DNA from: Versatilivorator sp963663845
Lineage (GTDB): Bacteria; Acidobacteriota; Terriglobia; Versatilivoradales; Versatilivoraceae
Assembly (NCBI GenBank): GCA_963663845.2
Contig: OY760650.2
Location: 930,001-994,000, forward strand
Length of the DNA stretch: 64,000 bases
Reading direction: 5' to 3'
Shown: positions 8,062-17,401 of the stretch, one piece after another
Position numbering within the stretch: the stretch's first letter is position 1
Layout: each line of letters starts with the position of its first letter
Program-made: the position numbers and the translations under genes
The notes under the pieces: generated by a model
The model's database searches: none
Told to the model about the DNA's origin: nothing
The model's input: only the letters and a program-made list of their open reading frames with translations

Positions 8062-9477
8062 TCAGGCCGCCTTGCGGGCCTTCTCGGCCTTTTCCAGGGC
8101 TTCGTCGATGCCGCCCACCATGTAGAAGGCCTGTTCCGGCACCTCGTCGTGGCGTCCATCCACGATTTCCTGGAAGCCCCGGATGGTTTCGCCAACCGGC
8201 ACGTACTTCCCTTCCAACCCGGTGAACTGGGTGGCCACGAAGAAGGGCTGCGAGAGGAAGCGTTGAATCTTCCTGGCCCGGGTGACCGTCAACTTGTCTT
8301 CCTCGGACAGCTCGTCGATCCCCAGGATCGCGATGATGTCCTGCAGATCCTTGTACTTCTGCAGGATGAGCTTGACGTCTCTGGCGGTGTTGTAGTGCTC
8401 CTCCCCGATGATGCGCGGATCCAGGATGCGCGAGGTGGAGTCGAGCGGGTCCACGGCCGGATAGATCCCGAGCTCGGCGATCGAGCGGGAGAGGTTGGTG
8501 GTGGCGTCCAGGTGGGCGAAGGCCGTGGCCGGGGCCGGATCGGTGTAGTCGTCGGCCGGCACGTAGATGGCCTGAACCGAGGTGATGGAGCCCTTCTTGG
8601 TCGAGGTGATCCGCTCCTGCAGCTCGCCCATCTCGGTCGCCAGGTTGGGTTGATAGCCCACGGCCGAGGGCATGCGGCCCAGCAGGGCCGAGACTTCCGA
8701 GCCCGCCTGGGTGAAGCGGAAGATGTTGTCGATGAAGAGGAGCACGTCCTGTCCCTCCTCGTCGCGAAAGTACTCGGCCACGGTGAGGCCGGTCAACCCC
8801 ACCCGCAGCCGGGCTCCGGGCGGCTCGGTCATCTGGCCGTAGACCAGCGCCGCCTTGTCGAGGACTCCGGACTCGGTCATTTCCAGCCAGAGGTCGTTAC
8901 CCTCCCGGGTGCGTTCTCCGACGCCCGAGAAGACGGAGAAGCCGCCGTGCTTGGTGGCGATGTTGTTGATCAGCTCCTGGATGATGACCGTCTTCCCCAC
9001 GCCCGCTCCGCCGAACAGCCCGATCTTGCCGCCCCGGAGGTAGGGCTCCAGCAAATCCACCACCTTGATGCCGGTCTCGAACATCTCCAGGTTGGTATCC
9101 TGATCGTCGAAGAGCGGGGCCGGCCGATGAATGGGATAGCTCTGGGAGGCGCCGATGGGGCCCTTCTCGTCGATGGGCTGGCCGATGACGTTCACGATGC
9201 GTCCCAGCATCTCCCGGCCCACCGGCACCGAGATGGGAGCCCCGGTATCGATGGCCTTCATGCCCCGCACCATGCCGTCGGTGGGCTGCATCGAAACCGC
9301 GCGCACCCGACTCTCTCCCAGGTGCTGCTGCACCTCGGCAATCACATCGATGGGGTCGGGAACGTCAAACCCCTCGCTGGTGATTCGGACGGCGGAGTAG
9401 ATGGGGGGCAGCTTCTGCTCCTCGAAAGCCACGTCCACAACCGGACCGATCACCTGAACCACACGGCCAATGTTCAT
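8062..9477 (-). CDS. atpD: ATP synthase beta subunit
   Basis: Catalytic F1 subunit, 471 residues. Visible signatures are the Walker A motif GGAGVGKT, the GERTREGNDL segment with the catalytic Glu region, DVLLFIDNIFRFTQAGSEVSALLGR, and the ATP synthase signature PAVDPLDSTSR. Normal length and no missing residue. It is separated from atpG by 159 bp, an unusually wide gap inside this otherwise tight operon, which holds a short tandem-repeat relic. Confidence 0.97.
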   Translation of the reverse strand: MNIGRVVQVIGPVVDVAFEEQKLPPIYSAVRITSEGFDVPDPIDVIAEVQQHLGESRVRAVSMQPTDGMVRGMKAIDTGAPISVPVGREMLGRIVNVIGQPIDEKGPIGASQSYPIHRPAPLFDDQDTNLEMFETGIKVVDLLEPYLRGGKIGLFGGAGVGKTVIIQELINNIATKHGGFSVFSGVGERTREGNDLWLEMTESGVLDKAALVYGQMTEPPGARLRVGLTGLTVAEYFRDEEGQDVLLFIDNIFRFTQAGSEVSALLGRMPSAVGYQPNLATEMGELQERITSTKKGSITSVQAIYVPADDYTDPAPATAFAHLDATTNLSRSIAELGIYPAVDPLDSTSRILDPRIIGEEHYNTARDVKLILQKYKDLQDIIAILGIDELSEEDKLTVTRARKIQRFLSQPFFVATQFTGLEGKYVPVGETIRGFQEIVDGRHDEVPEQAFYMVGGIDEALEKAEKARKAA

Positions 9478-9636
9478 CGCTTGTCTCCATGTCTGGAATC
9501 GGGGCCATCTCCAAGCCGCAACTCCACCAGCCCCTCATTCCCTTCAGATCGCGAGCTTCGGACTGTAGATTTTCGGCAAAACGGGCTGTCCCAACTCCCA
9601 ATCAACAATCACAAATCAACAATCATCAATCCATTC
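9478..9636. repeat. Partial tandem-repeat module B inside the atp operon
   Basis: The 159-bp gap between atpG and atpD contains a right-arm array near 9598-9635 with units such as CAATCAA, CAATCAC, AAATCAA and CAATCAT. A left partner is weak (possibly near 9560). It appears to be a decayed copy of the intergenic module family. Confidence 0.5.
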
Positions 9637-10494
9637 CTACGTCAAGGCGGCGGCGCCGCTCACCACCTCGATGATCTCCTTGGTGATTCCCGCCTGGCGG
9701 GCCCGGTTCATGGTGAGGGTCAGCGACTCGATCATCTCCACCGCGTTGTTGGTGGCGGCGTCCATGGCGGTCATCCGGGCTCCGTGCTCGGCCGCGGAAG
9801 ACTCCAGCAGGGCCCGAAAGACCTGGACCTCCACATGCCTGGGCATCAGGGTGTCGAGAATCACGGCCGCGGGCTGCTCGTAGATGTAGTCGACCGGGTT
9901 CTGCTCCGGAGTCAGCGCGATCGGCGGAATGGGCAGCAGACGCTCGACCACGATCCGCTGCTGGATGACCGACTTGAACTCGTTGTAGAGCAGGTAGACG
10001 GCGTCGCGCTCTCCCGCCAGGAACTGGGAGACCAGCTTGCCGGTGATCTCGCGGGCGTGCCGGTACTCGACCTGCTGAAAGAGATTGATCTGCCGGTGCC
10101 GGATGGGCGTGGCGCGCTTGCCGAAGTAATCCAGGCCCTTGCGCCCGACGCAGAACAGGTCGAGCGGCTGGCCCTCCTTTTCCCGGACGAATCCTTCCGC
10201 CGCCTTCACGATATTGGCGTTGAAGGCGCCGCACAGCCCCTTGTCGGCGGTGACCACCACCAACTGAACCTGCCTTTCCTCCCGCTCTTCCAGCAGGGGA
10301 TGGGGCCGGATCTCGGAGCGGGCCATCAGGCTTCGGACCACCTCGAGAATCCGTCCGGCGTAGGGCCGGGCTCTCAGGATCGCCTCCTGGGCTCTCTTCA
10401 ACTTGGCGGCGGAGACCATCTTCATGGCCTTGGTGATCTGCTGGGTGTTGCGGACCGAGCGGATCCGGCGCCGAATGTCCAGGACGTTGGGCAT
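9637..10494 (-). CDS. atpG: ATP synthase gamma subunit
   Basis: Central rotor shaft of F1, 285 residues from ATG 10494. The N-terminal helix shows VLDIRRRIRSVRNTQQITKAMKMVSAAKLKRAQ and the C-terminal helix EMIESLTLTMNRARQAGITKEIIEVVSGAAAL, both strongly conserved. The longer frame reaching 10560 overlaps atpA and adds an unconserved proline- and arginine-rich leader, so I use the internal ATG 7 bp after the atpA stop. Confidence 0.96.
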   Translation of the reverse strand: MPNVLDIRRRIRSVRNTQQITKAMKMVSAAKLKRAQEAILRARPYAGRILEVVRSLMARSEIRPHPLLEEREERQVQLVVVTADKGLCGAFNANIVKAAEGFVREKEGQPLDLFCVGRKGLDYFGKRATPIRHRQINLFQQVEYRHAREITGKLVSQFLAGERDAVYLLYNEFKSVIQQRIVVERLLPIPPIALTPEQNPVDYIYEQPAAVILDTLMPRHVEVQVFRALLESSAAEHGARMTAMDAATNNAVEMIESLTLTMNRARQAGITKEIIEVVSGAAALT

Positions 10495-10501
10495 GTTCCC
10501 C

Positions 10502-12040
10502 TCAGGCTGCGCTCGAACCCGGCTGCGCCTTTTCGGCGGAGAATTTCCGGCTGAACTCATCCAGGAAGGTCTTGAGCTCCGCCCTCAGCGAGTCGTCGAG
10601 CTGCCCCTGCTCCAGAATCCTGGCTCCCAGGGAGGGATGGTGGGTGTCCAGAAAATGGTAGAGCCCCTCCTCGAAGGCCCCGCAGTCGGCAACCTCCAGG
10701 GAGTCCAGATAGCCGTTGGTGGCGGCGTAGACGACGATGACCTGCTTGTCTACCGGCAGGGGCGCATACTGGCCCTGCTTCAGCACTTCCACCAGTCGCT
10801 GCCCCCGGTTGAGCTGGGCCTGCGAGGCCTTGTCGAGGTCGCTTCCGAACTGGGCGAATGCGGCCAGCTCCCGGTATTGAGCCAATTCCAGCCGCAAGGT
10901 CCCCGCAATCTGGCGCATGGCCTTGATCTGAGCGCTGCCGCCCACGCGGGAGACCGACAGCCCCACGTTGATGGCAGGCCGGATGCCCGAGTGAAAGAGG
11001 TCGGCTTCCAGGTAGATCTGCCCGTCGGTGATCGAAATCACGTTGGTGGGGATGTAGGCGGAGACGTCCCCGGCCTGGGTCTCGATGATCGGCAGGGCCG
11101 TCAGAGACCCCCCTCCCTGCGAATCGTTCAGCTTGGCCGCTCTCTCCAGCAGGCGGGAGTGCAAGTAGAAGACGTCGCCCGGATAGGCCTCCCGGCCCGG
11201 CGGTCGCCGCAGCAGCAGCGAGATCTCCCGGTAGGCGGCCGCGTGCTTGGAGAGATCGTCGTAGATGCAGACCGTGTGCCGACCGCCGTCGCGGAAGAAC
11301 TCACCGATGGCGCAGCCGGCGTAGGGGGCCAGGTACTGCAGGGGAGCCGGCTCGGAGGCGGAGGCCGACACCACGATGGTGTAGTCCATGGCGTCGTTGT
11401 CCACCAGGGTCTGAACCACCTGGGCGATGGTGGAGCGCTTCTGGCCGATGGCCACGTAGATGCAGATGACGTCGCCGCCCTTCTGATTGATGATCGTGTC
11501 CACCGCCACGGCCGTCTTTCCGGTCTGGCGGTCGCCGATAATGAGCTCCCGCTGCCCCCGCCCGATGGGGATCATGGAGTCGATGGACTTGAGCCCCGTC
11601 TGCAGGGGCTGCTTCACGGGCTCTCGATCCACGATTCCCGGAGCGATGCGCTCGACCGGATTGAGACGTTCGGTCGGAATGGGCCCCTTGCCGTCGACCG
11701 GCTGCCCCAGGGGATCGACCACGCGGCCGACCATGGCTTCTCCCACCGGAACCGCCATGATCTTCCTGGTCCGCTTCACCAGGTCGCCTTCCTTGATTTC
11801 GGAAGCCTCTCCCAACAGCACCGAGCCCACCTGGTCCTCCTCCAGGTTGAGCGCCATTCCCGAAATCCCGTGGGGGAACTCCAGCAGTTCGCTGTACATC
11901 ACTTTTTCCAGCCCGTGGACCCGGGCAATGCCGTCCCCGACCGAAATGACCGTTCCCACTTCGCTGACCACCGGACCCGTGTCGAAATCCTCGATCTGGG
12001 CCCGAATGATCTGACTGATCTCTTCCGCCTTGATTCCCAT
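10502..12040 (-). CDS. atpA: ATP synthase alpha subunit
   Basis: Non-catalytic nucleotide-binding F1 subunit, 512 residues. It starts with MGIKAEEISQIIRAQI, carries Walker A GDRQTGKT and the signature PAINVGLSVSRVGGSAQ, and ends with a normal C-terminal helical domain. It lies between atpH (22 bp upstream) and atpG (7 bp downstream). Confidence 0.97.
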   Translation of the reverse strand: MGIKAEEISQIIRAQIEDFDTGPVVSEVGTVISVGDGIARVHGLEKVMYSELLEFPHGISGMALNLEEDQVGSVLLGEASEIKEGDLVKRTRKIMAVPVGEAMVGRVVDPLGQPVDGKGPIPTERLNPVERIAPGIVDREPVKQPLQTGLKSIDSMIPIGRGQRELIIGDRQTGKTAVAVDTIINQKGGDVICIYVAIGQKRSTIAQVVQTLVDNDAMDYTIVVSASASEPAPLQYLAPYAGCAIGEFFRDGGRHTVCIYDDLSKHAAAYREISLLLRRPPGREAYPGDVFYLHSRLLERAAKLNDSQGGGSLTALPIIETQAGDVSAYIPTNVISITDGQIYLEADLFHSGIRPAINVGLSVSRVGGSAQIKAMRQIAGTLRLELAQYRELAAFAQFGSDLDKASQAQLNRGQRLVEVLKQGQYAPLPVDKQVIVVYAATNGYLDSLEVADCGAFEEGLYHFLDTHHPSLGARILEQGQLDDSLRAELKTFLDEFSRKFSAEKAQPGSSAA

Positions 12041-12062
12041 CAGGTTCTCTCCCCGGCTCAGC

Positions 12063-12602
12063 TCAACCCTGCGTGCTGAGACGCTCCTTCATCTGTTGCA
12101 ACTGCTGCCGCACCGAACCATCATAGATGGTGTCGCCCAGTCGCGTGATGACTCCACCCAGGATCTGCGGGTCGGTCCGGAACCGGAGCTGGACCCGCTT
12201 GCCGCTGAGCTGCTCCAGGGCCCGGGCCAACTGGTCCCGAAGCGGCCGGTCGATCTCGGTCGAGGTGGTCACTCCCACTTCGACGATCTCCAGGCGGTCC
12301 CGAACCTCCTGCCGAAAGGCTTCCAGCATCTCGTTGAAATACCCCGTCCGGTCGCGCTCGACCAGGACCTGAATGAAGTTGCCGGCCGTTTTGCAGAAAC
12401 CCAGCCTGGCAAGCAGTTGCGCGGTGGCGGCCTTTTTCCTGGCCGTGCTGATGGCGGGATCCTCGTAAAATGCCGACAGTTCCCGATTGCCATCGAGCAA
12501 CTGCCCGAACTGCTCCAATTCCCGCTCGACCGCCTCGTGTTGGCCGAGCTTGAAGCTGACATCCGCCAGCGCCCTGGCATACCGTTTGGCAATGGCCGCC
12601 AT
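12063..12602 (-). CDS. atpH: ATP synthase delta subunit
   Basis: Peripheral-stalk cap linking the b subunits to F1 (OSCP family), 179 residues. It begins MAAIAKRYARALADVSFKLGQ and contains ELEQFGQLLDGNRELSAFYEDPAIS and, near the C-terminus, FRTDPQILGGVITRLGDTIYDGSVRQQLQQMKERL, the OSCP signature. It lies 32 bp after atpF and upstream of atpA, the standard order. Confidence 0.94.
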   Translation of the reverse strand: MAAIAKRYARALADVSFKLGQHEAVERELEQFGQLLDGNRELSAFYEDPAISTARKKAATAQLLARLGFCKTAGNFIQVLVERDRTGYFNEMLEAFRQEVRDRLEIVEVGVTTSTEIDRPLRDQLARALEQLSGKRVQLRFRTDPQILGGVITRLGDTIYDGSVRQQLQQMKERLSTQG

Positions 12603-12634
12603 CCCGCAACCTCGAATGCTTCACCCGCGTCCCG

Positions 12635-13321
12635 TCAGGACCGGGTTTCCTCCAGAGAACGAACAAACCTGGAAATGATGCGTTGGTCCTGGCTCGGTTC
12701 CAGATCCCTTTGCAGCCGTTCCTCCGCCAGGTCCACCGCCAACCGGGCCACCTCGGCCTTGAGCTTTATTCGCGCCGTCCGCTGCATCCCCTCGATTTCC
12801 CTTCTGGCCATGGCCACGAACCTTTCGGCCTCGGCCTGGGAGCTGTCGATGATGCGCTGCCTCTCCTCCTCGGACTCGCGGGCCGCCTGCCGCTTCAAGC
12901 CGTCGATTTCTTCGTCCATGCGAGCCAGTCGAGTCTCGATGGCGGACATCTTGGCCTCGGCCTCCTCCTGAGCCCGCTTGCCGCTGGCAAGCCCCTCTTC
13001 AATACCCCGGGCCCTCGTTTGGAGAAACTCCCGCAGCGGCCGTCGCAAATACCAGGCCAGTCCCCCGAAGAGGAGAATGAAGTTCCCCCACTTCCACACC
13101 ACCGACAGAGGGCTGCCGTGATGCGGGTCCTGTTCTCCGGACTCCTGTCCCTGCCCCGCCGGGGCCTCGCCGGCCGGGGCGTTGGGGTCGTCGCCACCGC
13201 CGGATGCCTCGACCCCGGGCGCCGGCAGAACCAGACAGAAAGCAAGCGACACCCCGGTCAGAGCGATGAGAAAAGATCCTGGCAGGCTCAAGCTAGCGCA
13301 GGATCGCCTTAACGATTCCAT
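12635..13321 (-). CDS. atpF: ATP synthase subunit b with N-terminal signal-like extension
   Basis: Peripheral-stalk b subunit, 228 residues, longer than the usual ~160. The first ~40 residues look like a signal peptide (FLIALTGVSLAFCLVLPAPGVEA) followed by a Gly/Pro/Asp-rich linker. Only then comes the conserved membrane anchor VVWKWGNFILLFGGLAWYLRRP and a long charged coiled coil. Such extended b subunits are known from Acidobacteriota and relatives. Its start overlaps the end of the second b-type gene by 29 bp, suggesting coupled translation. The two b-type genes would give a b/b' heterodimer. Confidence 0.9.
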   Translation of the reverse strand: MESLRRSCASLSLPGSFLIALTGVSLAFCLVLPAPGVEASGGGDDPNAPAGEAPAGQGQESGEQDPHHGSPLSVVWKWGNFILLFGGLAWYLRRPLREFLQTRARGIEEGLASGKRAQEEAEAKMSAIETRLARMDEEIDGLKRQAARESEEERQRIIDSSQAEAERFVAMARREIEGMQRTARIKLKAEVARLAVDLAEERLQRDLEPSQDQRIISRFVRSLEETRS

Positions 13322-13715
13322 CTGCGAATTTGGTCAAGTCGGATTCCAGGTCGTTCCTGGCGGAAGCGACCTGGTTCTGCAGTTCGTCTCTGGTAGACTG
13401 GACGAGTCCCTCGGCCTCCTGACGCCCCTTGGCCAGAATTCCGGCTCTCCGGTTGAGGGCTTCCGAGCGAAGGGTCTCTTGTTGACGGTAGATCTCCAGG
13501 CGGGCAGCGTTCAAATGCTCTTGATAAATGCGAGACTTCTCCTCGAATTCGCCAAGCTTTTCATTGGCTTTTCGCTGCGCACCGTGGATTGCCGCGTCCC
13601 GATCCTCCAGGATCTTGTTGATGGGGTTGAAGAATGATCGTTTCAGGATGAAATAGAGAGACCAGACCAGCAAGATAACGACAACCACGGACAGGTCTGG
13701 CTGAACCAGTTCCAT
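13293..13715 (-). CDS. ATP synthase subunit b' (second b-type subunit)
   Basis: First gene of the atp operon, 140 residues: one N-terminal membrane helix (SVVVVILLVWSLYFILKR), the conserved FFNPINKILEDRD junction, then a long coiled coil without cysteines. It fits the b/b' peripheral-stalk family and pairs with the longer b gene directly downstream (29-bp overlap). The 163-bp upstream gap to the divergent mutT-like gene must hold the operon promoter; a 9-bp hairpin lies there at 13777-13805. Confidence 0.88.
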   Translation of the reverse strand: MELVQPDLSVVVVILLVWSLYFILKRSFFNPINKILEDRDAAIHGAQRKANEKLGEFEEKSRIYQEHLNAARLEIYRQQETLRSEALNRRAGILAKGRQEAEGLVQSTRDELQNQVASARNDLESDLTKFADGIVKAILR

Positions 13716-13878
13716 ATTTCAGGGATTCACCACTTCTTCCCGTCAACCACCGGGAACTCACCAGATCCTGAGTCCTTTTTTCGGCCTCGATCGGAAGCCG
13801 AAAAAGCATGAGAAAATTATCACAAGTGGGGGTTCCGGTCAAGGTCTGTTTTGCCTGAAACCGTCGCCTCGGAAGAGC

Positions 13879-14298
13879 ATGGGAAACCGTCACGCCGCCC
13901 GCCGCCGGGTGAAACCCACCGTCGAAGTCGCCGCCGCCATTCTCTTCCGCGAGGGGCGCCTGCTGATCACCCAGAGGCTGCCCCAGTCGCATCTCGCCGG
14001 GATGTGGGAGCTCCCCGGGGGCAAGCGCAAGCCCGGAGAATCCTTGCGGGAATGCCTGGTCCGGGAGCTGCGGGAGGAACTCGATATTCGGGTGGTCGTA
14101 GGAGAGCTGTTCGAAACGATCGAATACGACTACCGGGAGAAAACGGTTTGTCTGAATTTCTTCAAATGCCGGTACGGCGGCGGCGAAATCCAGGCATTGG
14201 GATGCCAACGCTTCGCATGGGTGCATCCCGATGAGCTCGGAAACTACCGCTTCCCTCCCGCCAACCAACCTCTCATGAAAAGGCTCCGGTCAGTCTAA
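13879..14298 (+). CDS. Nudix hydrolase, MutT-like (8-oxo-dGTP diphosphatase type)
   Basis: Cytosolic nucleotide sanitation enzyme of 139 residues. The Nudix box is complete: GGKRKPGESLRECLVREL followed by REELDI, fitting Gx5Ex7REUxEExGU with Asp for the last Gly. LLITQRLPQSHLAGMWELPGG upstream and FKCRYGGGEIQ...FAWVHPDELGNYRFPPANQPL downstream are typical of MutT. It is transcribed divergently from the atp operon and ends just before the promoter of the outer-membrane protein gene. Substrate preference is inferred from family likeness only. Confidence 0.85.
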   Translation: MGNRHAARRRVKPTVEVAAAILFREGRLLITQRLPQSHLAGMWELPGGKRKPGESLRECLVRELREELDIRVVVGELFETIEYDYREKTVCLNFFKCRYGGGEIQALGCQRFAWVHPDELGNYRFPPANQPLMKRLRSV

Positions 14299-14302
14299 AC
14301 TA

Positions 14303-14332
14303 TTGACAATCCGATGTTAGTTGGCGGATACT
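14303..14332 (+). promoter_or_regulatory. Sigma-70-type promoter candidate
   Basis: TTGACA at 14303-14308, an 18-bp spacer, and GATACT at 14327-14332 (4 of 6 matches to TATAAT). It lies 76 bp before the chosen start of the outer-membrane protein gene and directly after the mutT-like stop. The -35 box is perfect; the -10 box is moderate. Confidence 0.5.
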
Positions 14333-14408
14333 AGACCGTTTGGCGGAGAACTGTGCGCGGAAACGGTCTGTCTTGATCTTGAACTTCAGCAATCTCAATC
14401 GATCTCGA

Positions 14409-17327
14409 ATGCGAACTCGGGGAACCCTTCTCAGCCTGATTTTTGTGGGCCTGGCCTCTTTCCCTTCGGCCGGTTCGGGAGAGGAGAAGAGGGCCGCGGC
14501 GCAACCTGAGGCCGGCCCTCCCGCTATCCGGACCATCGCCGGGCTGGGTCCCCTGGCGCCCGTGGGGTCGGCGCCCCCGGCTCCGGCCGCGCCCATCGAA
14601 CTGCGGAGGGCCATTCGCGAATACCGGGCCCAGATCCAAAGGATCACGCTGGATTACCCCGGCGGCGAGAAGGGCAGCGGTTCCCGGCGCATCTCGCGGG
14701 ATTACCGCGGCAACCTCTACCATTATTTTCGCAACGACGCGCTGGATGCCCTGCCCCACGAGGTCCGGCAGGCCAATGGGACCAAGTCGGTATTGCGTCG
14801 CAATCAGTTCGGTTTCAACCTGACCGGACCGGTCACCGTTCCCGGGCTCTACGACGGCAGGGGGCAGACCTTCTTCTCCATCGCGTACGAAGGCACCCGG
14901 GAAAGGATCTCACGGCCCTTTCTGGGAGACGTTCTCACGCCACTGCAGCGTTCGGGAGACTTTTCCGACCTGGTCGACAACGCCGGTCGCCCGGTCCTGA
15001 TCCACGACCCGGCCACGACCCGGCCCAACCCCGACTACGACCCCGGCCAACCGGTGTCCCTGGCCAATCTGCAGTACCTGCGCGACCCCTTTCCGGGGAA
15101 CCGCATCCCGGCCCACCGGCTGGACCCGGTCGCCCTGAAAGCCCTGGCCTACTATCCCCTTCCCAACACCAGCGTCGGCCCGTTCCTGCGGAACAATTTT
15201 TTTACCAACGCGGCCGAAACCAACACGCCCAATGGAACGGTGTGGAAGCTCGACCACGATGTCGGAACCCGGCACAAGCTCACCTGGAACGGCCGCTTCT
15301 CCAGCGGGATCGACGGCTCGGCCCCCATCTTCGCCAACCCCGCCAACCCGCGCAGGCCCCAGCGCCGCGTCGGCTCCCGGAGCGGAAGGTTCAGCCACAC
15401 CTTCAGCGTCTCGCCCCGAGTGGTCAACCAGTTCTCGCTGTGGACGCGGCATCGTTCCCTGGCCAGCGCGCAAGAGAAGATCTACCGGACCAATTTCCCG
15501 GAACAGCTCGGGATCGACGGACTGGGAAGCGGCGCCTTCCCTCGATTCAGTCTGGGCCGCTTCGTCGATATCGGCACCCGACCCGGGGCCTTGGCCCGTT
15601 ACCAGATTGCCGACTATTCTCTGTCTGAAGCAATCAGCCTGCGCTACAACAAGCACAATCTGAAGCTGCACGGCAAGGCTTACCGGCGGCAGGTGAACAG
15701 CTTTCGCTCCCGCTACCCTTCGGGGCGATTCGATTTTTCCGGCGAGCTGACGGGACTGCCGGGCATCAACAACACGGGAAGCCCCGCCGCCCAGTTCCTG
15801 CTGGGGATGCCCGACCGCGCCGAGCAGTCGATGGTGCTGCACCCCACCTACCTGCGATCGGAGCAGTATGAGGTGGGATTCACCGACGAATATCAGATTA
15901 CTCCCAAGCTCACCTGGACGTTTCGGTTGAACCTGGAATTCGACACGGCGCCTCGCGAAAAATTCGACCGGCATTCCAGCTTGAACTTCGAGGGCCTCAA
16001 CCCCGAGAACGGGCGGCCCGGAATCCTCGTTTTCGCGGGCCGGGACGGGCAGCCCAGGACCTTTGTTCCCGACCGGCTCAACTGGGAACCCGGAGTCGCC
16101 GTGGCGGTGAGCCCTTGGGGAGACCGCAGGACGGTCATACGCGCCAACTACGGGCTTTTTTCCGATTCCCTTCCCCTGGACCCGACTCACCTGGGCACCC
16201 TGGGCTTCAACGCCGCGCCGCTCCTCGCGTCGCCCAACCGGCAGTTGGAGCCGGTCATGCTGCTCCGGCAAGGGTTCCCGCCGGTGGCCAGCCCGCCGGA
16301 CCTCACTTCGACCGCCGCCAACCACCAGGATGCCGCATACTTCGAGCCCGATAGCGAAACGCCCGAAGTCCACGAGTGGCGGCTGGAAGTCGAGAGAGAC
16401 TTTTCCGACTTCGCGGTGCGCGTGGCCTACATCGGGGAACGCGGGACTCATCTCCCCATGGGCAACGACGTGAATCTCAACCCGCTGCCCCCTTCCGCCT
16501 TGCAGTTCCGGGACCGGTTGAACGACCTGGATTTCAGACAGTCGCTGCGACCCTATCCCCAGTTTCGCCGCATCGCCCACGGGTACGGCTACCCGGCCGG
16601 ATCGAACTCCATCCATCGCGGGCTGCTCCGGGTCGACAAGCGACTTTCCAGGGGCCTCAGCTTCACCGGCTCCTATTCCTATTCCAAGGCCATCGACACC
16701 CTGCTGAAAGGCAAGCCCCCTCAGAATTCGACCGACCTGCAAGCCGAAAAGTCGCTTTCCTCCAACGACAGAACGCACCGCTTGAGAGCCAGCTATCTCT
16801 ACGAGCTGCCCTTCGGCGAAGGCCGCCGTTTCTCCAGCTCCCGCAACTGGATCAACGCCCTGGGGCGGGGATGGACCATGAGCGGCATGAGCATCTTCCA
16901 GAGCGGCACCCCGATTCAGTTGAGACCCCTGTTCAACAACACCGGCGGCGTCGCCGAATCCTTGCGGGTCAACCTGGTTCCCGGGGTCGATCCCCACCTG
17001 GAGGATCGCTCGCCGTGGCGGTGGTTCAATCCTCTGGCCTTCGAGCAGCCGGCCGACTTCACCCTGGGAAACGGGTCGCGCTATCATCCGACCTTGCGGA
17101 ATCCCGGCTTCTGGAACCTCGACATGTCCCTGAGCAAGCGCCTGCCGGTGAGCGAGGACTGGACCTTGGAGTTGATCGGCGAGGCCTTCAACGCCCTCAA
17201 CCACGCCAACCTCAACCGGCCCGACGCCTCCATCGGATCCCGCGAAAACCCCAACAGCAACGCCGGCAGGATTATCGGTTCCCGCGGCGGGCGTATCGTC
17301 CAGCTTGGACTCCGACTGAGCTTTTAG
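14409..17327 (+). CDS. Oar-like outer-membrane beta-barrel protein lacking the usual N-terminal plug region
   Basis: A 972-residue secreted protein of the acidobacterial TonB-dependent, Oar-like class. ATG 14409 opens a clear signal peptide (LLSLIFVGLASFPSAGSG); ATG 14340 would put 23 polar residues before it. Seen: YFRNDALDA, LRRNQFGFNLTGPV, GQTFFSIAYEGTRER, AERSGDFS-like QRSGDFSDL, FPGNRIPAHRLDPVALKALAYYPLPN and the long barrel ending FQLGLRLSF-like IVQLGLRLSF. The terminal Phe is the BamA recognition residue. In relatives about 200 residues of carboxypeptidase-regulatory and plug sequence precede the RNDALDA motif; here only a short Pro/Ala-rich linker does. It may therefore be a plugless variant or depend on another subunit. 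It is followed by the VWFA protein gene after 74 bp. Confidence 0.8.
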   Translation: MRTRGTLLSLIFVGLASFPSAGSGEEKRAAAQPEAGPPAIRTIAGLGPLAPVGSAPPAPAAPIELRRAIREYRAQIQRITLDYPGGEKGSGSRRISRDYRGNLYHYFRNDALDALPHEVRQANGTKSVLRRNQFGFNLTGPVTVPGLYDGRGQTFFSIAYEGTRERISRPFLGDVLTPLQRSGDFSDLVDNAGRPVLIHDPATTRPNPDYDPGQPVSLANLQYLRDPFPGNRIPAHRLDPVALKALAYYPLPNTSVGPFLRNNFFTNAAETNTPNGTVWKLDHDVGTRHKLTWNGRFSSGIDGSAPIFANPANPRRPQRRVGSRSGRFSHTFSVSPRVVNQFSLWTRHRSLASAQEKIYRTNFPEQLGIDGLGSGAFPRFSLGRFVDIGTRPGALARYQIADYSLSEAISLRYNKHNLKLHGKAYRRQVNSFRSRYPSGRFDFSGELTGLPGINNTGSPAAQFLLGMPDRAEQSMVLHPTYLRSEQYEVGFTDEYQITPKLTWTFRLNLEFDTAPREKFDRHSSLNFEGLNPENGRPGILVFAGRDGQPRTFVPDRLNWEPGVAVAVSPWGDRRTVIRANYGLFSDSLPLDPTHLGTLGFNAAPLLASPNRQLEPVMLLRQGFPPVASPPDLTSTAANHQDAAYFEPDSETPEVHEWRLEVERDFSDFAVRVAYIGERGTHLPMGNDVNLNPLPPSALQFRDRLNDLDFRQSLRPYPQFRRIAHGYGYPAGSNSIHRGLLRVDKRLSRGLSFTGSYSYSKAIDTLLKGKPPQNSTDLQAEKSLSSNDRTHRLRASYLYELPFGEGRRFSSSRNWINALGRGWTMSGMSIFQSGTPIQLRPLFNNTGGVAESLRVNLVPGVDPHLEDRSPWRWFNPLAFEQPADFTLGNGSRYHPTLRNPGFWNLDMSLSKRLPVSEDWTLELIGEAFNALNHANLNRPDASIGSRENPNSNAGRIIGSRGGRIVQLGLRLSF

Positions 17328-17401
17328 GCCCTATTTCCGAGACAGAGCACCAGCCTGCCCGGCGGAGCCACTGAATTCCACCTGCAAGAGAGGGAACCCG
17401 G

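Noticed and set aside
8149..10554. An 801-codon open frame antisense to atpD and atpG
   Set aside because: It mirrors conserved atp genes in a high-GC sequence; the protein is low-complexity with no family features.
13777..13805. Hairpin TTTTTCGGC/GCCGAAAAA as terminator near the atp promoter
   Set aside because: T residues precede and A residues follow on both strands, so no T-tract follows the stem; it may be a leader hairpin instead.
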